Source of the DNA: Panax quinquefolius
Taxonomy: Eukaryota; Streptophyta; Magnoliopsida; Apiales; Araliaceae
Assembly: GCA_020205615.1 (NCBI GenBank)
Contig: CM035170.1
Span: 115,614,213-115,678,212, forward strand
Reading direction: 5' to 3'
DNA: 64,000 bases
Position numbers and translations under genes: made by a program. Below are positions 1 through 12,620 of this stretch, in pieces. Each line of letters starts with the position of its first letter. Position 1 is the first letter of the stretch. The notes under the pieces are model-generated. The model worked only from the letters and a program-made list of their open reading frames with translations, had not been told where the DNA came from and ran no database searches.

Positions 1-2039
1 TGTGGTGGTTGTATAGTAGTAGCACTACGGTATTGATTATTGATGCTTATGTGAAGTCGGTTTGATTGATTTCATTATGCCGATTAATAATATGAATTAT
101 TATAAGCGATAATGACGTTTTTGTTTTATTAGTATTATTAACGTAATAAAAGCGAAACATCTTTTTTTATAAAAGCGTAATACTTTATTAAAGTTATTCT
201 ATAAATAAAATATATTATATTTTATAATGCATAGTGTTTTCAGATATCTTGTTTTGCATAGTATTGCATAGTGTTTGCATAGTTAAATGTTTTTATATAA
301 ATAGAATATATTATATTTTATTTAAAAGATTTTTGCTTTAAATATGGACCGATCGATTAAAGTAAATCAACTGACCGTTCATGGATTAATTACTATGCAT
401 TCTATTTTCCTTTAAATAGAAGCTCATTCCTTCATTATTTTCTTACGAATTCACTGAAACTCTAGAGAGAGAAACTATAGAGAGAAAGAAGAAAAGTATT
501 CAGCTACTTCACTTTTGCCAATATTCAGTTCTTCTAAGGTAGGGAATATTATTTGTTGTACCCGTAAGGGTGTTATTCTTTTGTATTCATGAAGAGAACT
601 TCTTTTGTTATTCCATTCTTATTTATTCTCATTGGAATAACTTTGTATATGCTTGAATCCCCTATACTTGGTGATCTTCTTCTTTTATTCCATTCTTCTA
701 TTATTCATTGGAACATCCCGCGTGTGTGTTTTACACCGGACTGGTTTCGTCTTTTTTTATTATTCATTGGAACATCCCATATGCGTGTGTTTTACACCGG
801 ACCTGTTCCGCTTTTTATCATTCTCATTGGAATATCCTATCGTGTGTTTTACACCGGATCCAGTTCCATCTTTATTATTCTGTTGGAACATCCCGCTGAT
901 TGTGAATTTCACCGACCCGGTTCCGTTATTTATTATTCCGTTGGAATAACTCGCCTGTGCGATCTATCGCATGCATGGTGATTTCTTTTGTTATTCCATT
1001 CTTTTTATACCCAGGTTGGTTAAAACTTTGACTTTATACTCCATGAAATTAGTAGAATATCCTCGATATTTGCGTTTCATCCAAAGATCTTTCATGGAAA
1101 TATTCTTCCGATCATTCTTGAATTTTACTCTACAAAGCAAAAGATCATGTTGACAGTTTGGATGTTATTAGTTCCTGAATAACTTAATTCTTGAACTTGT
1201 TTTATTGATTTCTTATATCATTGTCATCATCCTCATGTTTTTTTTAAAGTCATACGTATTCGTAGAGCATGGATGGACTTGGTATGATTATGACTGTGGA
1301 TTATTCGGTGTAATCATGACCGTAATGTTACAAATGATGTGGTAAAAGTCCTCAGCGGGTAGTAGTACATTGATGGATGTTGTTGGCATGATCATGACCA
1401 TTAATGAATACACAACTATTCTTCGCCCGTAGTGCGGGAATAATTGTGGTCGTGATACTAAAAAGAATATCCTTGGCCGTAAAGCGGGGGGTGATTCGAT
1501 GATGTGGATTATTTATTAAAGTCGAGTCTCATTTATAATGATGATGAAAACCTTTTAAATCATAAAAGATAGTAGATTTTATTTTCTACTTGACTCTTTT
1601 AATGGATTGCTTGTTCACCGCAGATTAAACTTGATGTTTATTATATTTTATCGGTTTAACAATGTTGAAGGCTATTGATAATTTATTACGCATTATCTTA
1701 GTCAAAATATTTCTTCTTTGGGCTAGTTGAGCTCACCCTTTCTTTCACCTTTTTTCTCTTGAAATGAGAACATATTTGGGACTTAGTCGGGGAGCGGAGT
1801 AATGGTCCGGAGGATAGCATTAGTAGTCCTCACTATTACGTGAAATAGTGTGATAATAATTGTAATGAAGACTCCTTTTGAGTTTGTATAATATCTAGTA
1901 GACATTATTTGTATTCAAACTCACGGTTTTTATGTCGTATTTATACCTGCATGTTATATTAGTAAGTTGTATTTAAATTTTGTACCATGTATCGACTACC
2001 CAAGATGGGTGATGTATACCTAATTTTGAAGGCGCCACA
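1..2039 (+). mobile_element. A1: LTR-A of a Tekay-type Ty3/gypsy element (5' end outside window)
   Basis: Aligns by eye with the last ~2 kb of the LTRs at 19225-21942 and 26769-29520, and in reverse with 12621-15016. Landmarks in order: a GCATAGT-type short repeat (about 230-290), a degenerate TATA motif (ctttaaatag, about 410), a 64-bp minisatellite (620-960), a second set of repeats with gtagtgc motifs, and a terminal block ending ggcgccaca near 2039. Beyond the end the sequence switches to the reverse strand of a protease region, so this LTR interrupts element B1. Whether it is a solo LTR or the 3' LTR of a longer element cannot be told, since its left flank is outside the window. Confidence 0.8.
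620..960 (+). repeat. ~64-bp minisatellite inside LTR-A
   Basis: About five imperfect units, each built from a TTATTATTC run, TTGGAACATCCC, then GTGTGTTTTACACCGG and ACTGGTTCCG. Homologous arrays are at 13650-14060 (reverse), 20370-20760 and 27950-28320. The array is downstream of the LTR TATA motif, so it should be transcribed (R/U5). Open frames over it occur in more than one phase and are not credible genes. Confidence 0.8.
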
Positions 2040-2330
2040 ATGATGATTGATTTTAATGGTTTAGTTACTTGAATTCGCACAACAGGTTGGTTAGGAATAT
2101 GAAAACTAACAACCTTACGAAAACAATCAATTTTGGCATGTTGAGTAGTTAACCAATCAATCCACAAAATCACATCAAAAGCAAGTATCTTTAAAGAGAT
2201 AAGGTCGGGTAAGGTGATGGTGCCAACTTGAATCAAACAAGATTTATAAGCGATGGATGTGATGAAAGTTTCTCCTAACGGAGTTTCCACAGATAGTCAA
2301 AGTCTAATTTCTCCGAGTCAAGTTTAAGCG
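2040..2330 (-). pseudogene. B1: retroviral-type aspartic protease region, truncated
   Basis: The reverse strand encodes a stretch around LISLKILAFDVILWIDWLTT, matching the protease C-terminal part of the A3 element (23564-23720) and of B2 (about 10840-11050). The A1 LTR cuts it at about 2039, so the RT, RNase H and integrase of this element must lie left of the window or be lost. Frameshifts are present. It is a dead fragment of a Tekay-type pol gene. Confidence 0.7.
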
Positions 2331-2399
2331 TTGTACATACATGCAGGAGAGATAAATGAATGGGTAGACTGGTATCAAGTAAGGTATAAACCGCAAGAA

Positions 2400-3648
2400 T
2401 TTATAAATAGCTTACCGTGATCACCTCGTTTGGGTTCCTCGCATTTTGACCGATCCACAACAAACGCTTCTTCCGGAATCGTTGACTTTTAACTTTTCAG
2501 GATAGTCTTTTGAGTCACCGTCCTCCATTGAACTAGGTTTCACTACTGCATAATCTCGAAGCGATATGTCCTTCCTTTCCACAATTATAGCATACCTTGG
2601 CTGCGTTGTGGACGGTTTGGACCTGATATGTCCCCTCTTCCGCATTTATAGCATATACCGGTGGTCGTTCTCCTCCTTAGAACCGATTCCACGCCAAGAC
2701 CGCATCGTCTTCATATGGTCGTTGTTAAATCTCCTCTTTTAAAACTCCTCCCGACTCGCTTCTTCTATTTTCATGGCTATGATTACCACCAGAGTGGTTA
2801 CCATTTTTGTCCGTCTGCTTTTCTTTCTCCATTTGGTTATCATTATTACATTAAGCTGCTATCTCCGTACGATCCTCAAGTTATGGTCCCTCGGTTGAAT
2901 ATACTCGTTATCTCGCCTAACAATTGAGCCACATTAACAACATCTGAATAGAGATAAATTTATGAGAAATGAGATATTTTCAGTATGTTAGGGTTTCAAA
3001 CTCTCGTAAACATCCGCGTCATCGTTCCTCATTCTCCACCAAATGAGGTGCAAACCGGATAACTCGCAAACTTTGCCTCGTCTTTCGAGAGACACCGTCG
3101 TGTTGTTTTGTTCTAATCGATGAACTCCACTTCCTTCATATATAGCGAACACTTTCGGGAAAGTATTTGTCATTAAATAGTTTCAAACGTCTCCCAAGAC
3201 ATGCCGAGCATGGTGGATGGGTACGCTTCCTGCAGACTCCTACAAGTAGTCGTCCGCCAGGAACATAAAGGTGGCGAATGGAACCTTCGTTCTCCGTGCA
3301 TCCCAAGACATCGAATATCTTGGTAATTTGCTTGACCCATGTTTTCATTATGATCGGATCCGGCTTTCCCTTAAATTCGTGGTCCCGAACTTTGAATCGC
3401 TTGGTTGTGACAAACCGTGAATGCTATCATTTCTCCTATATTTTGAACACGAGTCTCCTCGTCTCGATTTTGCATGAACTGCAAAAAGCTTCTAAACATC
3501 CCTCGTTCATCATCTCTTTCGGTGGTGTTGTTCATGGAGGAACATTGCCACTGCTGCACGCGTTCTCCTCGTTGGTGAGTCACAGCGTCTCCACGGTCTC
3601 ATTTCCATTGTTAATATTCTCGATTCGACATTCTCAAATCATTGTCAT
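2400..3648 (-). pseudogene. B1: Ty3/gypsy gag remnant
   Basis: Reverse-strand gag of element B1. A start codon equivalent to the gag start of B2 lies at 3648-3646. The capsid-like segment around WVKQITKIFDVLGC and LFNDKYFPESV (about 3140-3330) matches the gag of A3 and B2. A CCHC knuckle area is near 2560-2640 but degenerate (a CYAIIVERKD reading instead of Cys-x2-Cys). Several frameshifts break the frame, so no functional Gag is expected. Confidence 0.7.
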
Positions 3649-3798
3649 AAAATAAGGGTTAATTAAGGAAATCAATATATCACATAATATCCCTATATAC
3701 TTGACCAACTAACAAATAAGCTTAGGTAGGACACACTAGCGAAGGATTTACTCGTCTCCCCCCTCCTAGTTCTATTCCCGATCTCATGGGAGATCATA

Positions 3799-3821
3799 TC
3801 CCTAAGCTCGATACATAAATC
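3799..3821 (-). promoter_or_regulatory. B1 primer-binding site next to LTR-B
   Basis: On the reverse strand the LTR end is followed by a degenerate version of the initiator-Met tRNA site (TGTATCGAGCTTAGGGA here, against the usual TGGTATCAGAGC start). The same element type shows the site at 12598-12615 and 21944-21960. It marks the 5' end of the B1 internal region. Confidence 0.5.
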
Positions 3822-5126
3822 ATGGCGCCCCAAAATAGGTATACATCACCCATTTTGAGTTGTCAATACATGGTATGTAAACAACTACAACTTTATTATT
3901 ACAACAAGAAACGTGAGTTTGAATACAAATATTATCTTCTAGACAATATCTACACTCAAATAAATCCTCATCACATTTATTGATACATTATTTTTTTATG
4001 AGGACTACTAAACAACTCTCTCTAGAACTTTCATTCCATACCCGAGCTTGTATTCGCTATATTCTCGCCTCCGAGAAGAAAAATGGAACAAAAAGGAAAA
4101 GGGTGAGCTCAACTAGCCGATAAAGAATATTATGACTAAGATAATATACAACAAATTATCGTTAGTCTTCAACAGGAAAAATCTAATAATACAATAGACA
4201 ACAAATTTTAAATCAATATTCGCAAATGAAAATAATAATTCATTAGAAGAGTTAAATAGAGAATGCAAACTACTATCTTCTATGTATGAATTTAAAAGTT
4301 CATCATCTATCTTTTATCCCTGTAACATCAATCAATATATATCTGGAATCAAATATTCATCTTTGCACTACAGGCCAAAGATATTCATCAGTTGGTCATG
4401 TTCATCTAAACACCTGTTCATCTTTGCACTACGGGCCAAAGATATTCTTCAGAAATTATTCATCTTTGTACTACAAGCCAAAGATATTCCATAATATCAT
4501 CATTTAAGACTGAAGATGATGAAAAATATTTTTAAAGAAACGAATCCAGTGAAACAAAATGACAAGGATTAAGGATTAAGGATTCGTACTTTGTTTTATC
4601 CACGTCGAAAAATACCTCAAAAATAATCACAGTGGTGTAAAATTCAAGAATGATCAAAACATGGATACAATCAAAGTTAGTATCCAGAATAGATATTTTG
4701 GACGAAAAGAAAATTTTTTATTTTTCGATGAATAGTGCCGTATTCGTGAATAGTGTCGTATATATGTGAATAGCCAGATACGTGAATAGTAACTCCGACA
4801 CCAAAAGTTCCAAATTTGATAAAAACTTCAGATCAATATTTCAACATAATGATATTGAAGAAATAATATCATTACTGAAAAAAAATAATATCCCTTACCT
4901 CGAAAGGCAAGACTTTAGTCAAAACACAGGATATAGGTTATAACTTGAACTTGCACCGTATAGCAATACTCAAAGTATACTCAAAATACTCACAAGAATA
5001 CGCCGATAATATAGAGAGAAAACTTGGATTTCGGTGTGATTTTCAATTCTAACCTAAGCACCCTATTTATAGGAAATTGCTTAGAACACCAAAACAGAAG
5101 ATTTAATATAATAATATTATATATAT
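3822..5126 (-). mobile_element. B1 5' LTR (LTR-B), first part
   Basis: Reverse-strand LTR-B beginning ggcgcccc at the primer-binding-site side and holding the shared gag-proximal block, the ctttgcactac/ccaaagatattc repeats (4340-4500) and the TATA motif (reverse of ctatttata, about 5063). It stops at 5126, where element B2 begins, and resumes at 17776. The sequence across the gap (attatatata then ttacaaattc) is continuous with the uninterrupted LTR-B near 30530-30560. The last five bases, tatat, are the target duplication of B2. Confidence 0.85.
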
Positions 5127-7855
5127 TGTGACGCCCCCAAAATAGGTATACATCACCCATTCTGAGTTGTCAATACATGGTACAGAAACAACTACAACTT
5201 TATTATTACAACAGTTAAACTGTGAGTTTGAATACAAATATTATCTTCAGACAATATCTATACTCAAATAAATCCTCATCACATTTATTGATACATTATT
5301 TTACAAAATGGTGAGGACTACTAAACAATTCTTTTCTAAAACCTTCATTCCATACCCCGACTGCAGACTCGCTTATATTCTCGCCTCCCGAGAAGAAAAA
5401 TGGAACAAAAAGGAAAAAGGTGAGCTCAACTAGCCAAAGAAAGAATATTATGACTAAGATAATATACAACAAATTACCGTTAGTCTTCAACAGAGAAAAT
5501 CTAATAGAATACAATAGACAACAAATTTTAAATCAATATTCGCAATGAAATAATAATTCATTAGAAGAGTTAAGTAGAGAATGCAAAACTACTATCTTCT
5601 ATATGCGAATTTAAAAGTTCATCGCTCATCTTTTATCCCCGTAACATCAATCAATATACATCCGAATCAAATATTCATCTTTGCACTACAGCCAAAGATA
5701 TTCATCGATTAGTCATGTTCATCTAAACACTGCTCATCTTTGCACTACTACCAAAGATATTCTTCAGAAATCATTCATCTTTTTTGACCACTTGCCAAAG
5801 ATATTCAATAATATCATCATTTAAGACCGAGGATGATGAAAATATTTTTTAAAGAAACGAATCCAAAGGAAACAAAATGACAAGGATTAAGGATTAAGGA
5901 TTCGTACTTTGTTTTATCCATGTTCAAAAATACCTCAAAAATAATCATAGTGGTGTAAAATTCAAGAATGATCAAAACATGGATACAATCAAATCTAGTA
6001 TCCGAATAGATATTTTGGACAAAAAGAAGAAATTTTATTTTTCTATTGAATAAAGGCAGACACGTGAATAAGTGTCAGATACGTGAATAAGTGTCGATAC
6101 GTGAATAGTAACTTCACACCAAAAGATAGAAATTCCCAAAAAAACATCTTCACGCTTCTTTAATAGTACTCGTGAATAAGAACTCGTGAATAAGAACTCA
6201 TGAATAGTAACTCGTGAATAAGAACTCATGAATAGTAACCCCGACATGAAAAAGTTTCAAATTTGATAAAAGTTCCAACCAATATTTCAAAGATAATGAT
6301 ATTGAAGAAATAATATCATTTGAGAAGAAAATAACATCCCTTACCTCGAAAGATTAAGACTTTAAATTTGGAATATCGCAGTATAGTCTTTGAAGGAACT
6401 GCACCGCCTAACAATACTCAAAGTATACTCAAAATACTCACAAGAATACGCTCGATAATATAGAGAGAAAACTTGATTTCGGTGTGATTTTCAATTCTAA
6501 CCCAAGACCCTATTTATAGAAAATCGCTAGAACACCAAAAGCAGTAAAATTTAATATAATATTAATATATATTAAGATTTCACGCCCACCTTCCTAGATC
6601 TGATATCAGCTCATTATACACATGTTGTAGCCCACAAAACAAACAAAAAACGTTTTTATTATTTAAAATATTTTAAACTTCTAAAAATCAATTATTTTGA
6701 GTTTTGAACTTCAATAATTCATAATAAATAGCCTTTTATCAGAAAATTTGAATCTCGCGAGTTTTTATAGGAAATTCAATTTTCTACAACTTTGCAGAAG
6801 AAAGTTTTTCCAAATTCCAAACAGAAATTGACCCGAAATCCACAAACAGAGGATTTTACAGTTATAATCAAATTTCAAATAATAAATGGGGTCCATCGAC
6901 ATGTTTAACATGTTTTAAACATTTATTGCAACAAAAACACTCTTCCTCCTCAGATACTCATATATCCCACATTCGTTGTAAAAATATCACCATTATTATA
7001 TTATTAAAATATAATAATATATTTAAAAGAATTATTTTATCGGAAAAAGATAAAATTTCAATTTTCAACAATTGTCACATTAAAATTTTTCTCCATCTAT
7101 ATCCACATAAAATTAATATTTTCCTCATCATATGAATCAATAATTAATTATTCACAAATAATATTACGTAATCACAATATCGACAACCGTGCGCCTTCCA
7201 AAGAAAGAGGGCTTTCCAATAAGAATTTCTCCCATGGCGCAAGAATTAGGTGACCAAACTTCTCCTTGATGTAACTTTCTAGACATTGCCAATAATGTTA
7301 TCTAATAATATTATTCAGATAATATGAATTATCGCTTCGATAATGAAAAATATCGTAGAATGACAATTATCAAACAACAATGAATAAAAAATATCAACGC
7401 AAGCAATTATTAAATCAATAAAATCTTTGAATAAAGAATTATCAGAACCATTATCGAGTAAAGTGCCTTCTTACGTAAGAATCAACAATTGGTGCAATAC
7501 TGCTTGCTTCATCGTGTTTTAACCAACCGAGTATTTTAACAAAGATTAATCTGTGAATAACTACACTGTTATTTTTAAACAACTTATATTTGTTGTTTTC
7601 TTCATCCAATCGCTTTCAGTTATGGGGCCCACACATGGTCGCTAGGCATCGCATTTAATATTCCCGACAAAGCATTTAATATTCCACGACCAAACGAATA
7701 TTCGACAACAATGAATATTTTATAACCACTGCTTATTTTGAAATATTTGCGTATTTTTACCCCTAACTATCCACATTAATCAAATCAACCCTTACTATTT
7801 CAAAATAATAAATAGAGAAAATTAAATTTTATTAATAATAAGTTGGGGTCTTACA
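5127..7855 (-). repeat. B2 3' LTR (LTR-B)
   Basis: 2.7-kb LTR beginning tgtgacgcccc and ending ggggtcttaca on the plus strand. It has ctttgcactac/ccaaagatattc repeats (5670-5790), a triplicated ggattaa motif (5883-5902), a 12-14 bp array with cgtgaatagtaa variants (6060-6240) and a reversed TATA box (tatttata, about 6511). Its pair is 15022-17770. Confidence 0.85.
6055..6245 (-). repeat. Short tandem array (gaatagtaactc / gaataagaactc) in LTR-B
   Basis: A run of 12-14 bp units alternating cgtgaatagtaac, cgtgaataagaac and catgaatagtaac. The same array recurs at 15955-16150 and, in reverse, at 30870-30960 and 62090-62290. On the LTR sense strand it lies downstream of the TATA motif, so it should be part of the transcript leader. 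Confidence 0.75.
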
Positions 7856-7870
7856 ACCTCCCTCCTTATG
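7856..7870 (-). promoter_or_regulatory. B2 polypurine tract
   Basis: On the reverse strand cataaggagggaggt directly abuts the 3' LTR, the expected place for second-strand priming. The A3 element has the matching tract at 26757-26768. Confidence 0.75.
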
Positions 7871-7889
7871 AAATTTCGTCCTCGAAATC

Positions 7890-8110
7890 GACGACGCACT
7901 GGTGTTTCAAAAGGTGAGGATACCTCGCTTTCATTTCCGCTTTCCAATTCCTGTGTCATTTCTCTATAGCATGATTCCTCCACAAAACTTTAACTTGTGG
8001 TATGACCTTTCAAGCGTAGGACATACTCCTTCCTATCCAAGATCTTGACAGTACCTCCTCACACGTTAAGTCTTCACTATCTCGTCCTGCTTCTAACTCT
8101 ATAACGTGGT
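7890..8110 (-). pseudogene. B2 integrase C-terminal chromodomain-like segment
   Basis: The reverse strand carries a degenerate copy of the C-terminal block seen in A3 at 26540-26700 (KVLWRN and ELES motifs, recognisable in shifted frames). Chromodomains at the integrase C-terminus define chromoviruses and are known to direct integration towards particular chromatin. Here the frame is broken at several places. The assignment rests on alignment with A3. Confidence 0.55.
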
Positions 8111-8319
8111 TCGGGTCTTTCACATATTTATGAAGCATGATATATGAAACACATTATGAACACGAGACATACTCTTCGAGGTAACGCGAGTCTATAGGCT
8201 ACATTTCCTACTTCGGTCAAGAATTTGAAATGGACCAATAAATCTCGGATCGAGCTTTCCTCTCTTCCCAAATCTTGTAACTCCCTTCCATGGAGCAACT
8301 CGCAACAATACATGATCCC

Positions 8320-9290
8320 TCACACTAAATTCCACGTCCTTTCGATGAAGATCCGCATAACTCTTTTGTCGATCTTGTGCCGCTTTGTATACGTTGTCGA
8401 ATCATTTGGATCTTTTTCGTAGTCATACGTACAACTCGGGTCCCAACAAAGTGTTGCTTCACCCACCTCGTCCCAACATAATCTGGAGAGCGACACTTTT
8501 CGTCCATATAATACTTCAAATGGAGCTACACCTATACTTGCTCGATAACTGTTGTTGTAGGAGAATTCCACCAATGGTAAATACTTATCCTAAACCGCCT
8601 CTTGAAGTCTAGGACACGTAGTCTTAATAAATCTTCAAGAGTTTGAATAGTCCTTTCGATTGTCCGTCTGTTTGAGGATGGTACGCCGAATCAATCAGAA
8701 TTGCGCCCATAGTAGCTTTTGCAAGCTAACCCAAAATCTTGAAGTGAATCTTGGGTCACGATCCAAACTATGGATACAGTATGCCATGCAACCTCACAAT
8801 CTCATTCACGTCATACATACTAAGAAGACGTTCAAGTGAATAAGTCTCCCGATCGGCAAGAAATGAGCAGACTTGGTTAATCTATCAACAATAACCCAAA
8901 TAAGATTGATGCCTCGAGAAACCGTAGAGGAAGACCTGAACGTAAATCCATGGTAATGTGTTCCCACTTCCATTTTGGAATCTCAAGTAGTTGCAACGGA
9001 CCCTTAGGTACTAGATGTCCGCCTTTACACGTTGACAAGTTAAACACATCGAGATAAACTTTGCAATCTCTCTCTTCATATTGTTCCACCAAAATGTATG
9101 TCAATATCACGATACATTTTAGTACTTCCAGGATGGATTGCAAATGGTGTATTGTGTGCCTCCATCATAATCTTGTACTTCAAATCGAGTCGTTAGAACA
9201 CAAAGTCTAGAGTGGACTCAAGTATTCCTTCTTCATCAATTCGCGCCCGAATAGCTCCTTCTTGTACTTTCTTCTTCATACGCATCATCT
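8320..9290 (-). pseudogene. B2 integrase, frameshifted
   Basis: Reverse-strand integrase. The zinc-binding N-terminal region is near 9060-9160. The PKGPLQLLEI...KWKWEHITMD block, which carries the first catalytic Asp, lies at about 8940-9020. The DPRFTS block is at 8741-8763 and the Q-S-E-R block at about 8655-8685. The VEFSYNNSYRASIGVAPF segment that follows the core is at 8505-8574. Frame changes separate these blocks, so no intact protein is encoded. Homologous to 25366-26270 of A3. Confidence 0.75.
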
Positions 9291-9489
9291 GCCTGCCTGG
9301 CTCGAGCAACCTTAACTTTTTCTATTAAAGTTGGCTCTACGCGTATACTTGACATCATCGTTTTCGTTCCTCGTGATATGATCTTCTACTCAACGCTACC
9401 ACCTACCACGCTCGCTTTTCGGTGATGGTATCAAATAGTGTGGTCGTAGTCTCTTCAATAGCTCGAGCCAACGTCACGCCGCGTGTTGA

Positions 9490-9850
9490 GTTCTTTTGAG
9501 TGAAGAAATATTTAAGGCTTTTATGGTCCGAATATATCTCTACTTTCTCCCCATATAGATAGTGCCTCCATATCTTTAGCCGTGAAAATGATATTTGTTA
9601 ACTCTAGATCATGAGTAGGATAATTCCTCTCATACTCTTTAAGTTGTCGCGAGGCATAGGCTATGGCTTTCCCACGTTGCATGAGAACACATCCTAACCC
9701 TTTGCTCAAGCATCATCGTCAGAGATAACAAATCCATCCGAACCAGATGGTATTGTTAGTAACAAAGTGCCAAATAAGTCTCTCTTAAGCTCTTGGAAAC
9801 TCTTCTCGCATTCTTCGCTCCAAACGAATTTTGTATCCTTCGAAAGTTAA
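9490..9850 (-). pseudogene. B2 RNase H domain remnant
   Basis: The reverse strand reads [20 protein letters not shown] and [17 protein letters not shown] at about 9600-9709, the RNase H block of chromoviruses, followed downstream by [14 protein letters not shown] sequence at 9490-9520. In an active element it would degrade the RNA strand of the RNA-DNA hybrid. Frameshifts separate it from RT and integrase. Confidence 0.75.
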
Positions 9851-9899
9851 TTGAGTTAATGGAGTAGCGATTCGAGAAAACCTTCCACTAATCTCCGAT

Positions 9900-10650
9900 A
9901 ATAACCAAATTTAAGCCCAAAAAGCTACGTGACTTGATCACCGACTTGATTTTGCTGTTCTAACTTTGTATTGCTTCAATCTTCACGGATCCACTTGATA
10001 CTCCATGTTTTGACACTGACGTGCCCAAGAAATGCTACTTCCTCAAGCCGTAACTCGCATTTCTTCAATTTGGCATATAGTTGGTTTTCACGAAGCCTTT
10101 TGGAGTACCAAACTTCAAATGGTGCTCATGATCTTCACGACTTTTGGAATATATAAGGATGTCATCAATAAAGACAACAATCTAAGCAGATCCAAATATT
10201 CCTTGAATACTTGGTTCATCATATCCATGAAAGTCATGAGGAGCATTAGTCATCAAGAAAGACATGACTAAGAATTCATAATGCCCGCATCGAGTTCTAA
10301 AGGCGTCTTTGAATATCCTCGATTCTAATCTTCAAATTGATGATATCCGTAATCTAAGATCGATTTTTGAAAAGAATGTGCCCTCAGAATTGGTCAAACA
10401 AGTCATCAATACGAGGTAGAGGATACCTATTCTTGATGGTGACATGGTTCAATTCCCGATAGTCAATACAAAGTCGATACTCCCCTTTCTTTCTTCTTTA
10501 CAAATAAAACAGAACACCCCAAGGAGATGTACTAGGATCTAATGAAACCGATGTCCAACAATTCTTGTAGTTGGACCTTTAACTCTGAAGTTCAATAGAG
10601 CCATTCGATATGGGGTTTTAGAAATGGGCTTTGCATCAGTTCAAGATCAA
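9900..10650 (-). pseudogene. B2 reverse transcriptase remnant
   Basis: The reverse strand holds a TTTATTGATGAC block (10161-10172, FIDD), the chromovirus version of the catalytic Y/F-x-D-D box, and upstream blocks for the LCIDYR-like and LQELLD-like motifs near 10450-10600. The frame is interrupted repeatedly. The order next to RNase H and protease is the normal Ty3/gypsy order. Confidence 0.7.
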
Positions 10651-10819
10651 TAAAGAATTTAACTTCACGCTCGGGGTAGTACCGAAGTTCTTCGAAATAC
10701 GTCAGAAAGTCAATAACAACGGAATATTATTCAAATTTGACGTGTCTTTATTCAAATCCATAACATGGGCTAAGAAAGCTTGACATCCGCTTTTTCAATA
10801 AACGAATAGCTTTATGATT

Positions 10820-11210
10820 AGATATGACGTTGATTGATTTTAATGGTTTAGTTGCTTGAATTGCACAACAAGTTGGTTAGGAATATGAAAACTAACAAAC
10901 TTACGAAAATAATCAATTTTGGCATGATGAGTAGTTAACCAATCAATCCCTAAAATCACATCAAAAGCAAGTATCTTTAAAGAGATAAGGTCAATGTAAG
11001 GTGATGGTGCCAACTTGAATCAAACAAGATTTATAAAAAAGTGGATGTGATGAAAGTTTCTCCTAACTGAGTTTCCACGAGATAGGTCAAAGTCTAATTT
11101 CTCCCGAGTCAAGTTTAAACGTTGAGCACATGCAGAGAGAGATAAATGAATGGGTAAAGACCAGATCAAGTAAGGTATAAACTTCGCAAGAATTTATAAA
11201 TAGCTTACCC
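10820..11210 (-). pseudogene. B2 aspartic protease remnant
   Basis: Reverse-strand sequence nearly identical to 2040-2330 and homologous to 23340-23760 of A3. It contains the ILAFDVIL and DWLTT segments after the active-site region. Continuity through 10770-10850 with RT shows that the pol region here was not rearranged. Broken by indels. Confidence 0.65.
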
Positions 11211-11299
11211 GATGATCACCTCGTTTGGGTTCCTCGATTATGACCGCCATTAAACGCTTCTTCCCTTTAATCGTTGACTTTGACTTTTCTAGATGATCT

Positions 11300-12441
11300 T
11301 TTGAGTCACCGCCCCTCACGAACTGAACAGGTTTTGCTACCGATAATCTCGAAGCGATATGTCCTTCCTTTCCACAATTATAGCATACCTTGAACTGTTG
11401 TGGACGGTTTGGACCGATATGTCCCTCTTTCCGCATTTATAAAGATACGATGGGGTGGTCGCTTCTCCTCCCTGTAGAACCGATTACGCAGACCGTCGCC
11501 TTCACATGGTCATTGTTAAATCTCCTCTTTTAAAATCTCCTCCCGACTCGCTTCTTCTATTTTCATGGCTATGATTACCACCAGAGTGGTTATCATTTTT
11601 TGTCCGTCATTTTTTTCTCCTTTGGTTATCATTATTACATTGATCGCTATCTCCGTACGATCCTCGGTTATGGTCCTCGATTGACCGTACTCGTTATCTC
11701 GCTTTCTAATAATTGAGTCCTGCTTACAACATCGAATAGAGAGAAAGTTTATGAGAAATGAGATATCGACGTATGTCGGGTTTCAAACCTCTAAGAAACA
11801 TCCGCGCCATACGTTCCTCATTCTCCACCAAATGAGGTGCAAACTCGATAACTCTCGCAAACTTTGCCTCGTCATCGAGACACCGCCATGTTGTTTTGCT
11901 CTAATCGATGAACTCCACTTCCTTCATACGCATTTAACACTTTCGTGAAAGTATTTGTCATTAAATAGTTTCAAACGCTTCCCAAGACACTTGAAAGTGG
12001 TGGATGAGTACGCTTCACGAGACTCCCACCAAGAGGTGCCGCTTCGCCACGGAACATAAAGGTGGCGAATGGAACCTTCTGTTTCTCCGCATCCCAAGAC
12101 ATCGAATATCTTGGTAATTTGCTTGACCCATGTTTCCGCCATGATCGGATCGGCTTTCCCTTAAATTTCGGTGGTCCCACTCTTTGAACGCTGTCAATGT
12201 GACAACCCGTGAATTGCTATCATTTCCTCCTATATTTTGAACACGAGTCTCTCTCGTCTCGATTTTGCATGATCCTAAAAAGCTTCTAAACATCCCCTCG
12301 CTCATCATCTCGCTTTCGTTGGTGTTGTTCAGAGGGAGGAACATTGCCACTGCAGACGTTTCTCCTCGTTAGTGAGTACAGCGTCTCCACGGCCTCATTT
12401 CCATTGTTAATATTCTCATCGACATTCTCAAATATCGCCAT
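11300..12441 (-). pseudogene. B2 gag with CCHC zinc knuckles, frameshifted
   Basis: Starts at an ATG at 12441 (MAIFENVDENINNG). A capsid-like segment (WVKQITKIFDVLGC, LFNDKYF) is at about 11950-12140. Near 11340-11440 the reverse strand reads CYNCGKEGHIA, a CCHC-type knuckle, preceded by a GHIGPN half-knuckle. Separate phases carry these parts, so the gene is dead. Gag would package element RNA. Homologous to 22118-23300 of A3. Confidence 0.75.
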
Positions 12442-12597
12442 AAAACAAGGGTTAATTAAGGAAATCAATATATCACATAATATCCTTATATATTGACCAA
12501 CTAAAAAAAAAAAAAAGCTTAGTAGGACACACTAGCGAAGGATTTACCGTCTCTCTCCCTCCTAGTTCTATTCCCCGATCTCCGCCAGAGATCATAT

Positions 12598-12615
12598 CCC
12601 TAAGTTTCTAATACC
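12598..12615 (-). promoter_or_regulatory. B2 primer-binding site
   Basis: The reverse strand reads TGGTATTAGAAACTTAGG, close to the initiator-Met tRNA complement (TGGTATCAGAGC) used by many plant retrotransposons. The solo LTR-A begins a few bases away, after the duplicated aaccg. Confidence 0.6.
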
Positions 12616-12620
12616 AACCG